This document shows positions 1 through 6,837 of a stretch of 25,556 bases of DNA, in pieces. A model generated the notes under the pieces. It did not search any database. It had not been told where the DNA came from and was given only the letters and a program-made list of their open reading frames with translations. Every line of letters begins with the position of its first letter. Within the stretch, counting starts at the first letter, position 1. This DNA is from Saprospiraceae bacterium (GTDB lineage: Bacteria; Bacteroidota; Bacteroidia; Bacteroidales; JAIPBB01), in the NCBI GenBank assembly GCA_021739805.1, contig JAIPBB010000025.1, positions 1 to 25,556 of the forward strand, given 5' to 3'. Made by a program: the position numbers and the translations under genes.

Positions 1-427
1 ATTCATATATCTTATTATAAACAGGAGCAACAATTTCTTTTCCTTTATTATCAATAAAACCAAATTTCCCATCTTTTTCTATCAAAGCCCAATTGTCTTT
101 ATATGCGTAAAACTCATAAATTTTGTCATATATTGGTGGAATAATCTCCTTTCCCTTATTATTAATAAAACCAAATTTTTTATCTTTTTCTATCAAAGCC
201 CAATCGTCTTTATATGCATAAAACTCATAAATTTTGTCATATATTGGTGGAACAATCTCATCTCCTTTATTATTAATAAAACCAAATTTTCCATCCTTTT
301 CAACTAATGCCCAATCAGATTGGTAAGAGCCAAATTCATAAATTTTATCATAGGAATTTTTATCCTGAGCAACAATACTTGATGATATTAAAAACATCAA
401 TGCAAGTTTTAACAAAATCTTTTTCAT
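1..427 (-). CDS. WG-repeat secreted protein, 3' end cut by window edge
   Basis: The frame opens with ATG at 427-425 and stays open to base 1, so about 142 residues are seen and the C-terminus is missing. The first 20 or so residues form a signal peptide (MKKILLKLALMFLISSSIVAQ) ending in an AQ cleavage-like site. It is followed by tandem units of 37 residues with the pattern YDKIYEF-x6-DWAL-x-EKD-x-KFGFI-x-NKG-x-EI-x-PPI. This is the WG (KWG) repeat pattern; such proteins are usually extracytoplasmic and of unknown function, perhaps binding partners through the repeats. Units two and three are almost identical in DNA, with a 111-bp period, which suggests recent duplication. The upstream spacer is a repeat patch. 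Family call is good; function is unknown. Confidence 0.85.
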   Translation of the reverse strand, partial: MKKILLKLALMFLISSSIVAQDKNSYDKIYEFGSYQSDWALVEKDGKFGFINNKGDEIVPPIYDKIYEFYAYKDDWALIEKDKKFGFINNKGKEIIPPIYDKIYEFYAYKDNWALIEKDGKFGFIDNKGKEIVAPVYNKIYE

Positions 428-467
428 TTTAATTTGAATTAATTTTTAATACTACAGGTCAATTTCT

Positions 468-833
468 TCAATGGATTTCTCCTTACTAATTGCTCGAAGC
501 TACCGTCATTGCGAGCGAAGCGAAGCAATCTGTTAATTATTATTGTCACTCATTATTCAATGGATTGCTTCGGTCGTTCCTTACTCGCAATGGCACCTTG
601 AACGAATTTTTGCCTTTTTAATTTTACCCTTTCACTTCTGACTTCCGACTTCAATGGATTGCTCCTTGCTAATTGATCGAAGCTATCGTCATTGCGAGCG
701 AAGCGAAGCAATCTGTTAATTATTGTTGTCACTCATTATTCAATGGATTGCTTTGGTCGTTCCTTACTCGCAATGGCACCTTGAACGAATTTTTGCCTTT
801 TTAATTTTACCCTATCACTTGCGACTTCCCACT
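468..833. repeat. 183-bp tandem duplication with internal palindromic repeat
   Basis: Bases 468-650 and 651-833 are near-identical copies at an exact 183-bp offset. Each holds an imperfect inverted repeat: left arm CATTGCGAGCGAAGCGAAGC (507-530 and 690-713) and right arm GATTGCTTCGG...CTCGCAATG (563-592 and 746-775). This looks like a widespread palindromic repeat type seen in many bacterial genomes. The copies end in ACTTCTGACTTCCGACTTC-like words. No gene is seen between 428 and 896; the rest of that spacer is low-complexity sequence. Confidence 0.9.
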
Positions 834-896
834 TCTGTCTTCTGACTTCTTACTTTTTACATTCGAGGCGAAACAAGTCCGTATGGATGCCTTTTA

Positions 897-1700
897 TCAT
901 TCACTAAATTTCTCCGCTTCCTCAATAAACCTTTTCCCAATATTCCATGATAAAACATTGGTCGTATCCATTCTTTCGGGATGCCATTGAACTCCAATTA
1001 AAAATGATTTTCCTTCAGGATTTTTCCATTCGACTGCTTCAATAAGTCCGTCTGTAGAATTAGCACTTACTTTCAATTCACTAGCCAGAACGTCAACTGC
1101 CTGATGATGGTTGGTGTTAACAATGCCTGAATTTACTTTGCAAATTTCTTCTAATAGTGAGCCTTTTGTCAAATTTACATTATGAAAACAGTTTTGCCAG
1201 TCATCACATTGGTGAGAAACTGTAGTGTCGAAATCAGTTGGTATGTCAATAATCAAACTTCCACCAAGAGCAACATTCAATATTTGGTGACCACGACAAA
1301 CCCCAAGAATGGGCATTTTTCTTCTAAGAGCTTCCTTTATTAATTTAATTTCCAGAGTATCACGCCTGAAATCAATTGCTCCACATCTTGTAGTATCAGC
1401 AATTTTACCATAGCGTCCGGGAAAAACATCTGCACCACCGCTTACAATCAATCCTGAACATTCTTCAAAAAGCATAATTGCAGAATCTAGTGATGTAAAA
1501 TACATATCAATACATTCAGCTTCGGGAGCAAGCAAATTCACCCATTTAACATAATTCAAATATCCCTCCGAACCTTTGGCTTTTGAGATAGCAATTTTTA
1601 AAGTTTTTATTTCTTTGGTTTCTTCCTGCTTTGCTGTGTTTGAGCATGAATTTAATATTATGATAAGAGAAATAAACAGAAATGTTTTTATGATTTTCAT
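897..1700 (-). CDS. Lipoprotein class I glutamine amidotransferase (peptidase C26, PuuD-like)
   Basis: The 267-residue product starts with a lipoprotein signal: a hydrophobic stretch ending LILNSC-like, with Cys19 as the probable lipidated residue. The mature protein is therefore expected in the envelope, which is unusual for this mostly cytoplasmic enzyme class. The catalytic domain spans roughly 33-262. It has GGADVFPGRY at 88-97, the nucleophile elbow GVCRGHQ with Cys135, and GVQWHPE with His240 and Glu242, so the triad is complete. The family includes gamma-glutamyl-GABA hydrolase (PuuD) and other gamma-glutamyl hydrolases; the real substrate cannot be read from sequence. The stop lies next to the repeat-filled spacer and the start is 39 bp after the preceding gene. 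Hydrolase of a gamma-glutamyl compound is the safest call. Confidence 0.85.
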   Translation of the reverse strand: MKIIKTFLFISLIIILNSCSNTAKQEETKEIKTLKIAISKAKGSEGYLNYVKWVNLLAPEAECIDMYFTSLDSAIMLFEECSGLIVSGGADVFPGRYGKIADTTRCGAIDFRRDTLEIKLIKEALRRKMPILGVCRGHQILNVALGGSLIIDIPTDFDTTVSHQCDDWQNCFHNVNLTKGSLLEEICKVNSGIVNTNHHQAVDVLASELKVSANSTDGLIEAVEWKNPEGKSFLIGVQWHPERMDTTNVLSWNIGKRFIEEAEKFSE

Positions 1701-1739
1701 ATTATTATGGATTAATTCAAGAAGTAAATTTACTAATAA

Positions 1740-3287
1740 TTAAAAAATTGGAGTAATAATTTCTCTGATTCTTTTCTCTTTATAAGGAATTAAGTGAAAA
1801 CTCAATCTTGCCATGAAATAGTTAAGCTCCACATTGTTTTTTAAGGATATTCCGGGTTCAATATTAAAGCTTAAGCATTTTGAAAGCTTCATACCAAAAT
1901 GTGGATTTAGATTTACATCATTGAAATTAAATTCAATACCTGCAATATATTTTTCTTTTATGGCTAAATAGTTGACTAAAAATAAGCGGTTTTTAATTTG
2001 TCGTTGAGCATCGTTTTCAAATTTAATTGAAGGATGAAGTTTTAAATTTCTATTAAGTTCAAATGAAGTTCCTGTTGCAATATTATATGCTAGACCACTA
2101 TTAGCAGTATTAACTGCATGAGAGATTCCTGAAATCAGATAGTGATTTTTATACATATACATTAAGCCGGTGTTCAAATCAAAATATTTTTCATCTGCAT
2201 TTTCTTTTAAATCGCCCCAAAGTTCATTGTAAAAACTGCTTTTTGATGAACCATAAAATGAGTTTGACACATAATTGAAACCAGAACCAATAATTAATTT
2301 TTGATACTCATCCATTCTTAAACAATAAGATAATGAAATATTTGCCGTTGCCAGAGTGTAATTTTTATCTTGATTGAAATATGATAAATAAGTTCCAATT
2401 CCTAACTTATTTGAAATTTTGGTGTCGAAAGCCAGCAGAAATTGATTAGGGTCATTATTGAATTTAGGATTTAGGTTTTCATAATTTAAACTAAAAACTT
2501 TTTGATTAACAACACCTGTAACTGCCGGGTTTTCCCAGAATTTATTTGCAGTTCGCAAAACAAATTCATTGAAATCAAATTCTCTTCTAATAGGTGGTTC
2601 TTCTTCCGGATTATTTGATTCAATTTCAGGGATTATTTTATTATCTGGCTTTTGAGTTTTAGTAGTTTTTGATGAATCAACACTAAGCGAAAGTTCTGAA
2701 TTATTTTCATTTTCATCTTTATTTTCTGTTACACTTTCATTTGTTATTGAATCATTCATGACTGGTTTTGGTGGAAAGAATGCTATTTTTCCCGTAATCT
2801 TTTTTGATTCAGCAGTTGGTTTTTTTGAATTTGTTGTAGGTTTTTTTGAATCAGCGGTTGGTTTATTTGAATTTGGTTTAGCTATTTTAGTATTTTTAAT
2901 TTCAGGTTTAGATGTTTCTTTATCATGAATTTCAATTTCTTCATTTGTGGATTCAGAGTTTAGTAAGTTGCCTTTTGCGATAGCGTTCTTAACAACTTCA
3001 GCTTGAACAAATGATTCGTTTTGAACTGAATTGTTTTGTGCTAGATTGTCAGAGTTTAAATCGTTTTTGTTTGATAAAACTAATGCAACAATTACTGTTG
3101 TAACTAAAAACAGTATGTTTAGAGAAATATATTTCACAAAGCTAGCTTTCAAGAAAGGGCTTTTGATTATTTTCTTATTTTTATTGAGAACGCTCTCCAT
3201 TTCATCCCAATATTCCGGCTTAAAGTCGTAATTCTGACTAGTGGCTTTATCCCGTATAATTTGGTCTATATGTTGTTTACTGTCCAT
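1740..3287 (-). CDS. Anti-sigma-like membrane protein with PorP/SprF-like C-terminal domain
   Basis: This 515-residue protein lies 19 bp downstream of an ECF sigma-factor gene, as anti-sigma partners usually do. Residues 1-50 are charged and cytoplasmic-looking, with YWDEMESVL at 26-34, resembling the aromatic-x-x-M segment before the membrane helix in many Bacteroidota sigma partners. One membrane helix spans about 53-71. Residues 75-235 form a long Asn/Lys/Glu/Pro-rich linker with three KPTA/T-SKK units at 142-163. From about 238 to the end the sequence has alternating beta strands. It begins WENPAVTG at 251-258 and continues with LGIGTYLSYF and later DLNTGLMY, a layout like PorP/SprF proteins of type IX secretion. 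The PorP call is by eye and could instead be another barrel family. A protein linking sigma-factor control to a barrel-like domain is inferred. Confidence 0.6.
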   Translation of the reverse strand: MDSKQHIDQIIRDKATSQNYDFKPEYWDEMESVLNKNKKIIKSPFLKASFVKYISLNILFLVTTVIVALVLSNKNDLNSDNLAQNNSVQNESFVQAEVVKNAIAKGNLLNSESTNEEIEIHDKETSKPEIKNTKIAKPNSNKPTADSKKPTTNSKKPTAESKKITGKIAFFPPKPVMNDSITNESVTENKDENENNSELSLSVDSSKTTKTQKPDNKIIPEIESNNPEEEPPIRREFDFNEFVLRTANKFWENPAVTGVVNQKVFSLNYENLNPKFNNDPNQFLLAFDTKISNKLGIGTYLSYFNQDKNYTLATANISLSYCLRMDEYQKLIIGSGFNYVSNSFYGSSKSSFYNELWGDLKENADEKYFDLNTGLMYMYKNHYLISGISHAVNTANSGLAYNIATGTSFELNRNLKLHPSIKFENDAQRQIKNRLFLVNYLAIKEKYIAGIEFNFNDVNLNPHFGMKLSKCLSFNIEPGISLKNNVELNYFMARLSFHLIPYKEKRIREIITPIF

Positions 3288-3306
3288 TTTCTAAATAATA
3301 ATTTTG

Positions 3307-3876
3307 TCAATGATTAACTGCTTTTCTTACTTCAGCATTAGCAAGTTTTTCAATTAGTATTTTTCGTGCATTTTGTAGATGCCAGAAGGAAGTTCCTTCT
3401 TTAATTTCTAAAATTGCAGCTATTTCTTTATGTTTATAACCTTCGATAGCGTACATATTAAAAACAGCACGACTCATCGGTGGTAGTTCCTGTATTAAGT
3501 CAATAATTTTTTGGGTTTCTATATTTGAAATTGCTTCATTTTCAACGTAGTTATGTTGGTCGTAATTGTTTAAAGTTTCAATAGGTTGAAAAATTTGCTT
3601 ATTGCTTCTAATTTTGTCTAAGGCGGTATTAATCACTATTCTTTTCATCCATCCTTCAAAGGAGCCTTGACCCATAAAATCATCAATTTTAGTAAAGATT
3701 TTTAAAAATGCTATATTTAGAACTTCCTTTGCTTCTTCCCAGTTTTTAGTATATCGCATTGAAATATTCATCATTAAACCAAAATAATTCTCATATAATG
3801 CTTTTTGAGCTTTGCGGTCGTTTTTCTTGCAAGCTTTCAGCAGTTTTTTGAGTTTATTTTCCTTTACTGATATCAT
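3307..3876 (-). CDS. ECF-type RNA polymerase sigma factor
   Basis: The 189-residue product has the two-domain layout of group IV sigma factors. Region 2 lies at about 24-90 (LYENYFGLMMNISMRY, then SFEGWMKRIVINTALDKIR) and region 4 at about 127-178 (LPPMSRAVFNMYAIEGYKHKEIA, then the recognition-helix area around SFWHLQNARKIL). Region 2 binds the core enzyme and the -10 element; region 4 binds the -35 element. Region 1.1 and a full region 3 are absent, as expected for the class. The next gene, 19 bp downstream on the same strand, has the features of its membrane-bound partner, so activity is probably controlled by sequestration. Target promoters are unknown. No TAnnTTTG housekeeping promoter was seen just upstream. 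Confidence 0.93.
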   Translation of the reverse strand: MISVKENKLKKLLKACKKNDRKAQKALYENYFGLMMNISMRYTKNWEEAKEVLNIAFLKIFTKIDDFMGQGSFEGWMKRIVINTALDKIRSNKQIFQPIETLNNYDQHNYVENEAISNIETQKIIDLIQELPPMSRAVFNMYAIEGYKHKEIAAILEIKEGTSFWHLQNARKILIEKLANAEVRKAVNH

Positions 3877-3959
3877 TTCTCTGGCTTAGGTTTTATTGCC
3901 TTTTATAAATAGACGTAGTTAGTTTATTAAATATTGGGTATGGTTTAAAATATTTCGTG

Positions 3960-4090
3960 TTTCAAGTTTTAGGTTTTAGGTTTCACACTTCGACTCCGCT
4001 CAGTGCAAGTGTTTCAGGTTTCAAGTCTAAATACTAAAATACTAAATGCTAAAATACTAAATACTAAATGCTAAAATACTATTAAACTAT
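3960..4090. repeat. Low-complexity word-repeat patch with CTTCGACTCCGCTCAG element
   Basis: The spacer 3877-4142 holds no gene. It contains repeated AGGTTTTAGGTTTCA-like words, then a 20-bp element CACTTCGACTCCGCTCAGTG at 3986-4005, then CAGGTTTCAAG. From about 4024 to 4083 there is an array of TACTAAA and TGCTAAA words (AAATACTAAAATACTAAATGC and variants). The patch abuts the 3' end of the next minus-strand gene at 4143. Confidence 0.75.
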
Positions 4091-4142
4091 AAATTTAAAC
4101 AGTTTCAGACATAAAATAAATTATTTAAGAAATTTTATTGGA

Positions 4143-5141
4143 TTAGTTGGAAATACTGATTTTTAAGATTGTTTTCCATGAACCAATAATATAGGCAGAA
4201 TTATTATCTATAACCGCAAATTCATAGAGATTAGTATTTAATGGATTCTTCAAGAAGAACCATTCGCCATTAGACTTCTTATAGCAAGTTGCTCCAAGAT
4301 ATCCACAGGCAAAAAAAGTATTGCCAAGTTTTGTCAAACCCCATAAAGCACCATGATTGACTGATGTGAAAAAGCTATTAAGGTCAGGTTGAATTATTTT
4401 ACCTTTATTATTGAATTTATGGTTTCTCGAACCTACAAGCATCATTTGCTGATTTGCTGTAAATGCAAAATCATGAAATAGTCCTTTAAGATTTTTGAAA
4501 ACTGAAGTCCATTCAGTGCCATTTTCATCTGAACAAATTATTGCTGATCTAAAAGGAGAATAGCAAACAGCATAAACTTTTTTAAGTGATTTGTTATAAT
4601 CAACACTCCAAACCATCGCCTTTTTATTCTGGTAAACTTCTGTCCAGGTTTGACCTTTATCAGATGTTTTTAAAATAAATCCGCTTGGGATTGCCTTTTT
4701 TGCAGTTCCAATTCTTCGATGTCCACCACAAATAAATGCTGTAGAATCATTTACAACACTCATGGAATAAAAACAACGATGTTCGTAATTATGAATTTGT
4801 TTAAAGCACCATGATTTATTTTTTTTATCATACAAATATATAGAACCTTTATCTCCGCAAATAATAGTTAAATCTTTCCCAAGATTCTCAACTTTATAAA
4901 GATTAATTCCTTTGTTTGGGTATTTTACACTTTCAATCTTTCCTTCATTATTAATGTTGTTAATCACGCCATTTTTACCAACTATCCAAAAGTTGTTGTC
5001 GTCAATTCTATTAATATCATAATAGGAACTGTCATTTTCTGTAGGATTTTGTATAATTGAAAGTTCAATTCTTTGCGGATAAACATTTGTTAACGAGCAA
5101 AGTATTAAAAAAATCAGTAATATATTTTGTCTTCTTGACAT
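4143..5141 (-). CDS. Secreted beta-propeller protein (YCF48/BNR-like repeats)
   Basis: I place the start at ATG 5141-5139 (MSRRQNILLIFLILCSL), giving 332 residues; a TTG nine bases upstream is less likely because it sits inside the probable -7 promoter box. The N-terminus is a signal peptide ending near YPQ. The body has repeated blade-like units: NFWIVGKNGVI, TIICGDKGSIYLY, STAFICGGHRR, FILKTSDKGQTWTEVY, MLVGSRNHK, FFACGYLGA, SAYIIGSWKTILK. GFILKTSDKGQTW matches the BNR/YCF48 motif in which an Asp-x-Gly-x-x-W hairpin closes a blade. Such proteins are generally secreted or surface-exposed with structural or binding roles. No sorting domain or lipobox was seen, so it is probably periplasmic or released. 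Substrate or partner unknown. Confidence 0.75.
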   Translation of the reverse strand: MSRRQNILLIFLILCSLTNVYPQRIELSIIQNPTENDSSYYDINRIDDNNFWIVGKNGVINNINNEGKIESVKYPNKGINLYKVENLGKDLTIICGDKGSIYLYDKKNKSWCFKQIHNYEHRCFYSMSVVNDSTAFICGGHRRIGTAKKAIPSGFILKTSDKGQTWTEVYQNKKAMVWSVDYNKSLKKVYAVCYSPFRSAIICSDENGTEWTSVFKNLKGLFHDFAFTANQQMMLVGSRNHKFNNKGKIIQPDLNSFFTSVNHGALWGLTKLGNTFFACGYLGATCYKKSNGEWFFLKNPLNTNLYEFAVIDNNSAYIIGSWKTILKISISN

Positions 5142-5147
5142 ATAATG

Positions 5148-5176
5148 CAAATATATGCAAAATGTTAAATAATCAA
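5148..5176 (-). promoter_or_regulatory. Bacteroidota-type promoter TTG-N18-TATATTTG
   Basis: On the minus strand a -33 TTG (5176-5174) is followed after 18 bp by TATATTTG (5155-5148), matching the TAnnTTTG -7 consensus. The TTG overlaps the TGA stop of the upstream methyltransferase gene. The -7 box ends only six bases before the ATG at 5141, so the transcript would be leaderless or nearly so. Confidence 0.55.
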
Positions 5177-5877
5177 ATATTTAGGTGAAAATCTTTTGTT
5201 AGAGTATAATATTTTTCAGAATATCCATTATTTTCATTACGAATTATTAAATCTTCAATTATAATTGGCTTTTTAATAAACTCAAATTGCATTAAAACTC
5301 TTTTGTAACTGCTCTTATTATTGTTTTTAACCTGCATTAATTTTGTGCAATATAAATTTTCAATTAATGCCTTTCCTCTAAAAAAAACTCTTTCGTTATA
5401 AGGTAAAACCACACAAAGTTTTCCAGTTTCCGCTAAGATATTTTTCGAGCCGATAATAATATCTTCATAACTCAAATTGTCAGTATGACGGGCAATAGAA
5501 CGTTTTTGGTCTGGAGATTTCAATGAGTTAATAAAATATGGTGGATTTGTTATAATCAGGTCATATTTAACTTTGGTTGCTTTCCAAAATTTCTGAAAAG
5601 CAATATTTTCAAAACTCACTCTTTCTGACCAGGGAGAATTCATAGCATTTTCAATTGCTTCCCGGGTTGAATCATTGTAAATCTCAATTCCATGAATCTT
5701 AGCATTTGACCTTTGAGCAAGCATTAATGAAATAATTCCACATCCACTGCCAATGTCCAAAATAGTTTTAGCACTCGAACAATCCGCCCAGGCACCAAGC
5801 AAAACCGCATCAGTTCCGATTTTCATTGCAGACTTTTCATCTGAAAGTGAGAATTGTTTGAATTTGAAATTTGCCAT
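5173..5877 (-). CDS. trmN6: tRNA1(Val) (adenine(37)-N6)-methyltransferase (TrmN6/YfiC family)
   Basis: The 234-residue protein has a Rossmann-type methyltransferase fold. The SAM-binding motif I is DIGSGCGIISLMLAQR from 41, followed by an acidic residue at the end of the next strand (GIEIYN, 63-68). The NPPY motif at 111-114 (IITNPPYF) marks N6-adenine methyltransferases. The N-terminal FKFKQFSLSDEKSAMKIGTDAVLLGAWA is typical of the YfiC/TrmN6 group, which methylates A37 of tRNA-Val in gamma-proteobacteria. Length fits the family (about 240). RNA specificity could differ here. Its stop overlaps the promoter of the downstream propeller gene, so that gene can be expressed separately. Confidence 0.88.
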   Translation of the reverse strand: MANFKFKQFSLSDEKSAMKIGTDAVLLGAWADCSSAKTILDIGSGCGIISLMLAQRSNAKIHGIEIYNDSTREAIENAMNSPWSERVSFENIAFQKFWKATKVKYDLIITNPPYFINSLKSPDQKRSIARHTDNLSYEDIIIGSKNILAETGKLCVVLPYNERVFFRGKALIENLYCTKLMQVKNNNKSSYKRVLMQFEFIKKPIIIEDLIIRNENNGYSEKYYTLTKDFHLNI

Positions 5878-5883
5878 TCTTTT

Positions 5884-6230
5884 TTGACGCTGATTTACCC
5901 GACTCGTTTCTCGTCTCTGGTTACTCGTTACTGGTTTCTTGTTACTGGTTTTTCGTTACTGGTTTCTCGTTAGTGGTTTCTCGTTACTGGTTTCTCGTTT
6001 GTCCTTATTCTTCACATCACTCGATATTCAGTGTTCAATATTCAATATTCGATATTTATTACTTCTTCCTTTTGCCTTTCCGTCATTCCTCGATACGCCA
6101 CGCAATTAAGTTGTACTAAAATTCTAATTTCATCAAAGCGTGGCACTCGGTCTGACAATCACTTCGGACTTCTGTCTTCCGACTTCCGACTTTTCACTTT
6201 TGCCTTTTTACTTTTTCCCTTCGCCTCAGC
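5884..6230. repeat. Spacer of word repeats including a 14-bp unit repeated five times
   Basis: No gene is seen between 5878 and 6237. Bases 5928-5997 are five head-to-tail copies of a 14-bp unit (consensus TTACTGGTTTCTCG), with only one to three changes each. They are preceded by degenerate CTCGTTTCTCGTCTCTGG words. Bases 6030-6060 repeat ATATTCA/ATATTCGATATT words. Bases 6166-6230 are ACTTCTGTCTTCCGACTTCCG words, then TTTGCCTTTTTACTTTTTCCC and CTTCGCCTCAGCCTTAACC. A fragment TTGACGCTGATTT at 5884-5896 matches the repeats near 15.45 and 16.31 kb. Confidence 0.85.
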
Positions 6231-6237
6231 CTTAACC

Positions 6238-6765
6238 TTAGCCTAAATAAATCTCAATCAAGCCTTCAGGTGCTTCAATTTCAATTTGCCTTTTCACTCT
6301 GTCAACTTTTTTAATAATATCATCAGAAACAGGAATAAGAATTTCTTTGTAATCCTTTTTTATAGAGAAAACATCCTGATGCGGATAATCATAAATTTTG
6401 TCGATTATTCCAATATTCCCAAAACTTTCATCAATAACTGAAAATCCGATTACTTCATGGAAATAGAATTTATTTCCTGTCAATTTCGGAAGAAATTCAA
6501 GTGGAAGAAACAGTTCAGAATTGACCATATTTATTGCACTTTCTTCATCGTTAATGTCCTGAATTTTAACTATTGCTGTATTGTTTTTTCTAAAAGTAAT
6601 TTTTTCAAGAAAAAAGGGAATTATTTTTCCTTTTAATTCAATAAAAACGGAATCCAGTTTCGAATAACTTCCAATATCGTCAACATCAAAATAAAAAATT
6701 ACTTCGCCTTTGTAGCCAAAAATTTTAGTGATTTTACCCAGGTAAAAAAGTTTGTCTTTATTCAT
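6238..6765 (-). CDS. rimM: Ribosome maturation factor RimM
   Basis: The 175-residue product begins LFYLGKITKIFGYKGEVIFY, the typical RimM start with its G-x-x-KGEV signature. The N-terminal RimM domain covers about 5-85 and the PRC-barrel about 93-172 (KFYFHEVIGFSVID, then IYDYPHQDVFSIK, EILIPVSDDII, and I-EAPEGLIEI near the end). RimM binds S19 and assists maturation of the 30S head. Length fits the family. It follows rpsP on the same strand, the widespread rpsP-rimM order, but a strong terminator-like hairpin lies in the 72-bp gap. The gene might therefore be partly uncoupled from rpsP. Confidence 0.95.
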   Translation of the reverse strand: MNKDKLFYLGKITKIFGYKGEVIFYFDVDDIGSYSKLDSVFIELKGKIIPFFLEKITFRKNNTAIVKIQDINDEESAINMVNSELFLPLEFLPKLTGNKFYFHEVIGFSVIDESFGNIGIIDKIYDYPHQDVFSIKKDYKEILIPVSDDIIKKVDRVKRQIEIEAPEGLIEIYLG

Positions 6766-6771
6766 AATACT

Positions 6772-6809
6772 ACAAAAATAAAAAAACCTGCAAATTGATT
6801 GCAGGTTTT
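6772..6809 (-). terminator. Terminator-like hairpin between rpsP and rimM
   Basis: Bases 6783-6793 and 6799-6809 are perfect 11-bp complements (AAAACCTGCAA / TTGCAGGTTTT) with a 5-base loop. On the minus strand the stem is followed directly by a T-rich run, as in intrinsic terminators. It lies after the rpsP stop and before the rimM start, so it would attenuate read-through into rimM. Confidence 0.8.
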
Positions 6810-6837
6810 AAACATTATCTTTAAGAATAATAAATAA

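Noticed and set aside
3031..3231. Plus-strand frame of 66 codons within the anti-sigma-like gene
   Set aside because: Antisense to the membrane helix region; no start signal or similarity.
5871..6246. Plus-strand frames over the spacer beside rimM
   Set aside because: They translate the 14-bp tandem array and low-complexity words; composition is hydrophobic nonsense without gene signals.
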